Shown in pieces: positions 1 through 4,976 of a DNA stretch of 5,921 nucleotides. The stretch covers positions 1 through 5,921 of the forward strand of contig CAJWMX010000199.1 of NCBI GenBank assembly GCA_913043805.1, read 5' to 3'. Each line of letters opens with the position of its first letter. Position 1 is the stretch's first letter. The notes beneath the pieces were generated by a model. That model made no database searches. It was not told the origin of the DNA and saw only the letters and a list, made by a program, of their open reading frames with translations. The stretch is from an uncultured Acidobacteriota bacterium (lineage in GTDB: Bacteria > Acidobacteriota > Vicinamibacteria > Vicinamibacterales > UBA8438). Made by a program: the position numbers and the translations under genes.

Positions 1-509
1 TGGGGGCCGATCGGCGTGCCCCCGAACACGGCGGCGCTGGTCAGACCGGTGTGATAGACGAAGCCCTGCAGGTCGTCCTCGATCTGGACGACCAGCTCCC
101 GGGTTGGCGCCAGCACCAGGATGCTGGGGCGACGATAGTCGGCCTCGGCCTGAGCCGCTCGACGCTTGAGCAACTGGTCCACGACCGGGAGGAGAAACGC
201 CCCGGTCTTCCCGCTACCCGTCTCGGCGCTGGCAATCAGGTCGCGACCGCTCGCCACGATCGGGAAGACGGCGGCCTGGATCGGTGTCGCGGCCGTGAAG
301 CCCCGGTCGGCCACGCCCAACGCCAGCCCGGGGTCGAGTCCCAGCTCCTCGAACGGGATCGATTCGGCCTCGACCACCGCCGCTGGCAACACCGGCTCGG
401 CCGAGGGCGGCGCGAAGTCCTGCGGAGATCGTGCTGGCCGCCGGCCGCGGCGGTTGTTCGGTGAGCGACGGCGCCGGTTGGGCCGTGCGCGGGATGTGTC
501 TGAATCCAA
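1..509 (-). CDS. DEAD-box ATP-dependent RNA helicase, N-terminal part (3' end outside window)
   Basis: This is the N-terminal part of a superfamily 2 RNA helicase that uses ATP to unwind or remodel RNA. From a TTG start at 509, about 169 residues are visible before the window ends. A Q-motif region runs from Phe53 (in IPFEELGL) to Gln78 (in ATPIQ). Motif I (AETGSGKT, residues 95-102) is the ATP-binding P-loop. Motif Ia is PTREL (135-139), and a conserved GG follows at 163-164. Motif II (DEAD) and the second RecA-like domain lie beyond the left edge. Residues 10-50 form an Arg- and Pro-rich basic extension (RRRR at about 16-19, then RRGRR), probably disordered and RNA-binding. The frame has no ATG. 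TTG at 507-509 lies 8 bases after the infA stop and lacks a good Shine-Dalgarno, so translation may depend on coupling to infA; GTG at 390-392 is an alternative that would drop the basic stretch. The family is certain, but the subtype (RhlE, DeaD/CsdA or other) cannot be decided from this part. Confidence 0.9.
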   Translation of the reverse strand, partial: MDSDTSRARPNRRRRSPNNRRGRRPARSPQDFAPPSAEPVLPAAVVEAESIPFEELGLDPGLALGVADRGFTAATPIQAAVFPIVASGRDLIASAETGSGKTGAFLLPVVDQLLKRRAAQAEADYRRPSILVLAPTRELVVQIEDDLQGFVYHTGLTSAAVFGGTPIGP

Positions 510-517
510 AATGTCGG

Positions 518-736
518 TCAGCGGGCTCGGAAGGTGATGATGCCCCGCACCGGGTCGTAGGGGGAGACGCCGACGGTGACCCGGTCGCCGGGCACGACCT
601 TGATGCGGAAGCGGCGCATTCGCCCGCTCAGCTGGGCCAGCACTTCGTGGCCCGCGTCGCACTGTACCCGATACAGCCCGCCGCTATGGACTGCCATGAC
701 GGTGCCTTGCACGTCGATTAAATCGTCCTTTGCCAA
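518..736 (-). CDS. infA: Translation initiation factor IF-1
   Basis: IF-1 is a small OB-fold protein that binds the ribosomal A site on the 30S subunit and helps IF-2 and IF-3 select the initiator tRNA. The product is 72 residues, the same length as E. coli IF-1, and the family pattern runs end to end: AKDDLIDVQGTV near the start, LAQLSGRMRR in the middle, then PGDRVTV and SPYDPVRGIITFR at the end. I chose the TTG at 734-736. It yields the standard (M)AKDD N-terminus and is preceded by a GAGG Shine-Dalgarno 8 bases upstream. An upstream GTG at 764-766 would add ten residues not typical of the family, and the Shine-Dalgarno would then fall inside the gene. The gene lies 57 bases after the acyltransferase fusion and 8 bases before the helicase. 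It is not in the ribosomal-protein/secY cluster where infA is often found, so it could be the only copy, relocated, or a second paralogue. Confidence 0.94.
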   Translation of the reverse strand: MAKDDLIDVQGTVMAVHSGGLYRVQCDAGHEVLAQLSGRMRRFRIKVVPGDRVTVGVSPYDPVRGIITFRAR

Positions 737-744
737 TACAACCG

Positions 745-750
745 CCTCTT
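745..750 (-). promoter_or_regulatory. Shine-Dalgarno site deciding the infA TTG start
   Basis: On the minus strand the sequence reads AAGAGG, with GAGG ending 8 bases before the TTG at 736. This spacing suits the TTG start and argues against the upstream GTG at 766, which precedes the site. It is the only clear Shine-Dalgarno among the starts visible in this window. An 8-base palindrome, TTGATCAA (750-757), abuts it on the upstream side. Confidence 0.75.
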
Positions 751-770
751 TGATCAAGTTTGGCACATAG

Positions 771-794
771 GCCCGATATTTGCAAAGAACGGGC
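771..794. promoter_or_regulatory. 24-base near-perfect dyad between the lipid-acylation gene and infA (operator-like or RNA hairpin)
   Basis: The site is symmetric about 782/783. Outer arms GCCCG (771-775) and CGGGC (790-794) flank the palindrome TTTGCAAA (779-786), and 10 of 12 base pairs of the dyad match; the mismatches are 776/789 and 778/787. It begins at the stop codon of the upstream fusion gene and ends 34 bases before the infA start. It is much more AT-rich in its centre than the surrounding DNA. No T-run follows on the minus strand, so a classic intrinsic terminator is unlikely. It could be a repressor operator or a hairpin that limits read-through or marks an RNA processing site. 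A weak promoter reading (TTGCAA at 780-785, CAAACT at 757-762, 17-base spacer) is possible but poor at the -10 element. The regulator is unknown. Confidence 0.35.
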
Positions 795-3313
795 TACAGG
801 GCCTTCACCGCGGCTTCCAGCTCCGCCGCCAGGGCGGTGACGTCCGTACCCGAGGGCCGGATGTGGGGGCCGAACCGCACCTTGACCCGCCCCGGGACCA
901 CCATCCGCTGTCCCTCTCCCCAGACCCGATTCACCCCGCGGAGCCGGACCGGAACAATCGGGACGTCGAGGCGGCTGGCCAGCATCGCCGCACCGGGCTG
1001 GAAGCGCTGCGGGTCGTCACAGCGGACTCGTCGTCCCTCGGGGAAGATGATCAGCGACCGCCCGGTGCCGATCAGCTCGCCGGCGTAACGGAGGGCCTGC
1101 CGTGTCCCGGTTTCCCGCTGTGGGAGCGGGAAGGCGTTGAAGAAAGTCGTGACCAGGTAGTAGTTGAGTCCGTTCGTGAGCCGGGCGCGCAGGCTGTGCC
1201 GCTCCGGATAGAAGTGGGCGGCGAAGAACTCCTTGGCCATGGCGGTGGCCACGTCATGGCGCCGCGCCGGCGGAAGGGCTGCCAGGATGACGGCCGTGTC
1301 CATGTAGCTCTGGTGATTGGCGGCGAAGACGACCGGCCCGTCGATGGCGTCGAGGTGCTCGCGCCCCTCGATCTGCAGCCAGGCGAAGGCTCGCGTCAGG
1401 GGGAGCAGGAACAGGTTCTGGCTGAGACGCCGGACCAGTCGCACGCTGCGCGACTGGTTCCAGCGGGGCATCGCGAAATCGGACTCGGCCTGTCGCGGCC
1501 GGGTCGGGGGCGCGGCGACGAGCGCCTCCAGGTCGGCGACCGTGGCTGCTTCCGAGACGATCCGCTCGTCCACGCTGGTGTCGAGCTCGCTTTCGAGCAC
1601 CATCAGCAGCTCGACCCGCTCGAGCGACGTGAGCCCGAGCTCGTCGAGGCGGGTGTTCCCGCCGACGGCGTCGCCAGACACCTGCTCGAGAATCGATGCG
1701 ACGGTGCGTCGTCCGCCGCTGGCGGGCCTCGGCGCCGACGTTCTGGCCCCCTGCTCGGCCCAGTCCTTCACGGCGCGCCGCTTCAGCTTCTGGGTGCCCT
1801 CGGTCCGTGGCAACCGCTCGTCAGGCCACGCCAGCACGTCCCGCACCTTCTGGTGATCGGCCAGCTCACGGTTCGCGGCCCGCGCGAGAGCGGACAGATC
1901 CGTGCCCTCCTCGACCACGGCCACCGCGTGCACCCGTTCCTCGCCGTCCCGGGTCAAGCCCACGACCGCGGACTCGGTGACACCGGGCAGCTGGTCGAGC
2001 ACCCGCTCGACGTCCTCTGGAAAAACGTTCAGTCCTTCGGGGGTGACGATGACCTCTTTCTTGCGGCCATGTACCTGCAGGCGCCCTTCCTCGTCGACCG
2101 TGCCCAGGTCTCCGGTATGGAACCAGCCGTCCTCGAATGCCGCCGCCGAGACCGCGTCGTCGCCGTAGTAGCCCTTGGTGACGTTGTCGCCCCTGACCAG
2201 GATCTCGCCATCGTCGGCGATCTTCACCTTGACGCCGGCGATCGGTGTACCCACCGACCCGCGTCTGGTCTTGAACGGGTGGTTGAGGGTCACGATCGGA
2301 GCGGTTTCGGTCAGTCCGTATCCCTGGACGACCAGGAACCCCAGCCGGGCCCAGAAGGCCTCCAGCTCCGGGTCGAGCGGCGCCGCGCCGACGATGAAGC
2401 ACCAGAACTTGAACCCGAACAGTCGATGGATACGGCGATAGCGCCACCACCGGACCGCCACGTGGGGGTTGTCGGGTGGAGGCTCGGCGATCTCGGGCGC
2501 CAGCCGGATCACGTGCTCTCGCAGCACATCGAGGATCTTTGGTACGCAGACCAGGACCGAGATCCGGCGGTCGTGGATCTGCTGGACGATGGCGCCCGGG
2601 CTATACCCCTTCATGAACACACAGACCCCCGGCAGCATCGGGGGGATGAAGGTGGCCATCGCCTGCCCGAACATATGGCTGAGCGGCAGCAGGTTCAGGA
2701 ACCGGAGCGGGTAGAAGGGGGTGCCGTATTTCCTGTACTTCAACACCTCCCGCTCGACCGGGACGATGTTGGCCAGCACGTTCCGGTGGGTGATCACCAC
2801 GCCCTTGGGTTCGGACGTCGCTCCGGAGGTGAAGATGATCTCGGCGACGTCGTCGCGGGCTGCCGCGTGGGGAGGACGCGCGACCGACTCGCCCTCGGGA
2901 AGGGTGCCCAGCTCAGCCAGCGGCCAGACCGGAAGGCCGAGCGTCGCGTCCGGGGTGACCTCGTCGCCAGCGAGCAGCAGCTTGGCGCCGACGAGGGCGG
3001 CCACCTGATGCAGGAACGTGCCCGACGTGCGGTAGTCGATTGGCACGACCACGACGCCGGAAAGGAGACAGCCCCAGAAGGCGATGATCCATTCCGGGCG
3101 GTTCTCACCCCAGACGATCACCTTGTCGCCGGCCGTGACTCCCTCGCTGGCGAAGCGCGCCGCAAGGTGCTCGGCGGCCTCCCGGATGTCATGGTAGCGA
3201 AAGCGGCGGACCCGATAGCCGTCGTCGTGGACGAAGAACTCGTCGTCGGTCGACAGCCGCTCGTCGAAGAAGTCGAGCAGGGTGTCCCGCGTCATGGGGG
3301 CGGTGTGGTCCAC
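794..3313 (-). CDS. Trifunctional fatty acyl ligase - acyl carrier - glycerophospholipid acyltransferase fusion (Aas-like, reversed order)
   Basis: This 839-residue protein has three domains in order. Residues about 1-515 are an AMP-forming acyl ligase (ANL family): nucleotide loop TSGATSEPKG (162-171), GYGLTE (331-336), HTGDLG (399-404), hinge region GRKKE (416-420) and the C-terminal catalytic Lys509 in TQKLKR. Residues about 535-600 are an acyl-carrier domain with the phosphopantetheine Ser563 in LGLTSLERVE. Residues about 640-839 are a PlsC/LPLAT acyltransferase with NHQSYMD (His667, Asp672) and FPEGRR (757-762). The likely job is to activate a fatty acid with ATP, load it on its own carrier arm and pass it to a lysophospholipid or glycerol-phosphate acceptor at the inner membrane, repairing or remodelling membrane lipid. 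E. coli Aas carries acyltransferase first and ligase second and uses separate ACP; here the order is reversed and the carrier is built in. The GTG at 3313 lies 5 bases after the barrel gene's stop, suggesting coupled re-initiation; ATG at 3293-3295 is an alternative. Acceptor specificity is inferred only. Confidence 0.93.
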   Translation of the reverse strand: MDHTAPMTRDTLLDFFDERLSTDDEFFVHDDGYRVRRFRYHDIREAAEHLAARFASEGVTAGDKVIVWGENRPEWIIAFWGCLLSGVVVVPIDYRTSGTFLHQVAALVGAKLLLAGDEVTPDATLGLPVWPLAELGTLPEGESVARPPHAAARDDVAEIIFTSGATSEPKGVVITHRNVLANIVPVEREVLKYRKYGTPFYPLRFLNLLPLSHMFGQAMATFIPPMLPGVCVFMKGYSPGAIVQQIHDRRISVLVCVPKILDVLREHVIRLAPEIAEPPPDNPHVAVRWWRYRRIHRLFGFKFWCFIVGAAPLDPELEAFWARLGFLVVQGYGLTETAPIVTLNHPFKTRRGSVGTPIAGVKVKIADDGEILVRGDNVTKGYYGDDAVSAAAFEDGWFHTGDLGTVDEEGRLQVHGRKKEVIVTPEGLNVFPEDVERVLDQLPGVTESAVVGLTRDGEERVHAVAVVEEGTDLSALARAANRELADHQKVRDVLAWPDERLPRTEGTQKLKRRAVKDWAEQGARTSAPRPASGGRRTVASILEQVSGDAVGGNTRLDELGLTSLERVELLMVLESELDTSVDERIVSEAATVADLEALVAAPPTRPRQAESDFAMPRWNQSRSVRLVRRLSQNLFLLPLTRAFAWLQIEGREHLDAIDGPVVFAANHQSYMDTAVILAALPPARRHDVATAMAKEFFAAHFYPERHSLRARLTNGLNYYLVTTFFNAFPLPQRETGTRQALRYAGELIGTGRSLIIFPEGRRVRCDDPQRFQPGAAMLASRLDVPIVPVRLRGVNRVWGEGQRMVVPGRVKVRFGPHIRPSGTDVTALAAELEAAVKAL

Positions 3314-3318
3314 GCTCG

Positions 3319-3972
3319 TCAGCGGAAGGAGGCGCCGACGCTGAAGGCGTAGCGGTTCATGCGGGGCGAGCCCGGCTGCGGGCCCATCTGTTCGATGGCG
3401 TTGATGGCGAATATCCGCAGGTCCACCGTGAAGGCGAGTCGTGGACTCACGAACCAGCGGGCGCCGCCGCCGTAGTTGATCGTTTTCGAGCTCGGGTGCT
3501 CGGGTCTGGTGCCCTCGTCACGGTAGATGGTGAGGGTAGACGTGCCCAGGCCGCCACTCAGGTAACTCCACCCGTTCCGGTGACCGAAGTTGAGGGAGAT
3601 CTGCGGCGAGACCGCCACGAAGCGGCTGACTACCGGCGGCAGGTCCGGGTCCGGTTCATCCTCTGTGGGATGACGGCGAGCCTCCGTGTAGTGCAACGTG
3701 GCGCCGACGCCGAAGGTGACCGGTCCGAGCGACAGCGGATACACATGCCCGCCCAGATCGAAGCCGACCCAGCCCCAGTTGGGAAGCTGCGCTGGTCCCA
3801 GGAAGCGCTGCGACGCTACCTCGAGGTCCTGTCCCAGGTTGATGACCGACCCTCGTGCGTCGAATACGTAGCGACTGATCGGACCGGGGTCCTGAGCCAC
3901 CGCGGCAGCGGGCGCCAGCAGGGCGATGAGGAGCAAGCTCGGCAGGAGACGTTGCGGGGCGCGGCCGGACAC
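3319..3972 (-). CDS. Outer-membrane beta-barrel protein with signal peptide
   Basis: The 217-residue precursor starts with a classic Sec signal peptide: a short Arg-containing start, a leucine/alanine-rich core (RLLPSLLLIALLAP) and a probable signal peptidase site AVA|QD after residue 26. The mature part of about 190 residues has alternating hydrophobic strands and Gly/aromatic turns typical of a small (about eight-stranded) barrel. Recognisable segments are FDLGGHVYPLSLGPVTFGVG, SPQISLNFG (122-130), WSYLSGGLG and YGGGARWF (ending at 174), and the end reads YAFSVGASFR. It resembles the 'outer membrane beta-barrel protein' family common in Acidobacteriota, as I recall; no enzymatic residues are identifiable, and its role is unknown. 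I chose the GTG at 3970-3972 because it gives a well-formed signal peptide and follows a -10 box by 7 bases. An upstream ATG at 4044 would add an odd 24-residue N-terminus and overlap the divergent gene. It is the first gene of the minus-strand unit, 5 bases before the acyltransferase fusion. Confidence 0.82.
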   Translation of the reverse strand: MSGRAPQRLLPSLLLIALLAPAAAVAQDPGPISRYVFDARGSVINLGQDLEVASQRFLGPAQLPNWGWVGFDLGGHVYPLSLGPVTFGVGATLHYTEARRHPTEDEPDPDLPPVVSRFVAVSPQISLNFGHRNGWSYLSGGLGTSTLTIYRDEGTRPEHPSSKTINYGGGARWFVSPRLAFTVDLRIFAINAIEQMGPQPGSPRMNRYAFSVGASFR

Positions 3973-3979
3973 GGCGCCT

Positions 3980-3985
3980 AGTATA
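3980..3985 (-). promoter_or_regulatory. -10 box (TATACT) for the minus-strand unit, leaderless-type
   Basis: TATACT on the minus strand matches the sigma-70 -10 consensus at 5 of 6 bases and ends 7 bases before the GTG at 3972. Transcription would therefore start at or next to the start codon, giving a leaderless mRNA. No recognisable -35 element lies 16-18 bases upstream. The identical hexamer in the same relation to the divergent gene makes chance less likely. Confidence 0.5.
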
Positions 3986-4013
3986 CGGCGCGAGGACCAG
4001 CGGCCGCCCTCGG

Positions 4014-4019
4014 TATACT
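4014..4019 (+). promoter_or_regulatory. -10 box (TATACT) for the dehydratase gene, leaderless-type
   Basis: TATACT on the plus strand ends 6 bases before the ATG at 4026, so the expected transcription start coincides with the start codon. There is no Shine-Dalgarno between the box and the ATG (the six bases are all C and G) and no good -35 match. With the mirrored box at 3980-3985 the two promoters are separated by 28 bases, so polymerases bound in opposite directions would overlap. Confidence 0.5.
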
Positions 4020-4025
4020 CGCGCG

Positions 4026-4976
4026 ATGTCCGCACTCGTGTCATCCGCCGCGATCGCCGACGCCGCTGCCCGGATCAAGGGCGTGGCCCGTCACACGCCG
4101 CTCGTCGAGCTGCCCGGCGAGGAGGGCGGCCCGGTCTACGCCAAATGCGAGAACCTGCAGGCCGGCGGCGCCTTCAAGATTCGCGGCGCCTTCAACTTCA
4201 TCGCGCGGCTCGACGACGCGGCGGTTCGCTCCGGTGTCATCACCTACTCGTCGGGAAACCACGCGCAGGCCGTTGCCCTGGCAGCGCGTCGCAGGGGGCT
4301 GGCGGCCGTCGTGGTGATGCCGACGACGGCGCCGGCCGTGAAGGTTGATGGTGCGCGTCGACTTGGGGCCGAGGTGTACTTCGAGGGGACCACGTCGGTC
4401 GAGCGGAAGCAGCGTGCTGAGGCACTGGCCGAAGAGCGGGGGCTCACGATGGTCCCGCCCTTCGACCATCCGGATATCGTGGCAGGGCAGGGCACGGTGG
4501 GTCTCGAGATCCTCGAGGACTGCCCGGAGGGCACTCGTGTGCTGGTACCGGTGGGGGGCGGGGGGCTAGTGGCTGGCGTCTCCACCGCGGTGAAGTCGGC
4601 GCGGCCCGACGTGACGGTCATTGGCGTCGAGCCCGCCGGCGCCCCCAAGATGTCGAAGTCGCTGGCCGCCGGTCACCCGGTCACCCTCGACCAGGTGTCG
4701 AGTATCGCCGACGGCTTGATTCCGGTCCGGCCGGGTGAGCTGACCTTCGCTCACGTGCGGCGCTACGTCGACGAGGTCGTCACCGTGGATGACGAAGCGA
4801 TTGCGGCCGCCGCACGTTGGTACGCAGAGAGAGCCAAGCTGGTGGTCGAGACCAGCGGCGCGGCCAGCCTTGCCGCACTGCAGTCGGGTGTCGTCGGGGT
4901 CGCCGCCGGGCCGACCGTGGTGGTCGTGAGCGGTGGCAATGTGTCGCTCGACACACTCCACGGGCTTTCCAGCTAG
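4026..4976 (+). CDS. PLP-dependent serine/threonine dehydratase (threonine ammonia-lyase / serine racemase family), no ACT domain
   Basis: This is a 316-residue fold-type II PLP enzyme of the cytosol. Lys51 in GAFKIRGA forms the Schiff base with PLP. SSGNHAQ (75-81) holds the cofactor/substrate carboxylate loop, and its second Ser aligns with the catalytic Ser of serine racemases. GGGG (177-180) is the phosphate-binding loop, and SGGN (302-305) contacts the pyridine ring. The expected reaction is deamination of L-threonine to 2-oxobutyrate and/or L-serine to pyruvate. The length matches catabolic TdcB and serine racemases; the ACT regulatory domain of biosynthetic IlvA (about 500 residues) is absent, so isoleucine feedback is unlikely. 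After the conserved Glu in GVEPAGAPK (Glu202), the position that is an Asp metal ligand in eukaryotic serine racemase is Lys208, which argues against that metal-dependent subtype. The substrate cannot be settled from sequence, and other members act on phenylserine or hydroxyaspartate. The ATG at 4026 fits the -10 box at 4014; the stop interlocks with that of the convergent gene. Confidence 0.93.
   Translation: MSALVSSAAIADAAARIKGVARHTPLVELPGEEGGPVYAKCENLQAGGAFKIRGAFNFIARLDDAAVRSGVITYSSGNHAQAVALAARRRGLAAVVVMPTTAPAVKVDGARRLGAEVYFEGTTSVERKQRAEALAEERGLTMVPPFDHPDIVAGQGTVGLEILEDCPEGTRVLVPVGGGGLVAGVSTAVKSARPDVTVIGVEPAGAPKMSKSLAAGHPVTLDQVSSIADGLIPVRPGELTFAHVRRYVDEVVTVDDEAIAAAARWYAERAKLVVETSGAASLAALQSGVVGVAAGPTVVVVSGGNVSLDTLHGLSS

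Noticed and set aside
737..766. GTG at 764-766 as the infA start (82 residues)
   Set aside because: The Shine-Dalgarno at 745-750 lies downstream of it, and the extra ten residues do not match IF-1. TTG at 734-736 gives the standard 72-residue protein.
771..794. The dyad as a rho-independent terminator for the fusion gene
   Set aside because: The stable outer stem is only 5 base pairs, and no T-run follows on the minus strand; it was kept as a possible operator or RNA hairpin instead.
863..3352. A plus-strand open frame of about 829 codons antisense to nearly the whole ligase-acyltransferase fusion
   Set aside because: The minus-strand protein has clear ligase, carrier and LPLAT motifs along its full length. 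The antisense translation is a composition-biased stretch rich in Asp, Gly, Arg, His and Val with no recognisable domain, as expected opposite a GC-rich gene.
3973..4044. ATG at 4042-4044 as the start of the barrel gene
   Set aside because: It would put 24 polar residues before the signal peptide, overlap the first codons of the divergent dehydratase and lie upstream of the -10 box at 3980-3985. The GTG at 3972 fits signal peptide and promoter better.
3656..4078. Other overlapping open frames around the divergent promoter (for example 3656-4078 minus, 3926-4348 plus)
   Set aside because: They are Arg/Pro/Ala-rich shadows of the barrel and dehydratase genes, with no domain and no independent start signal.
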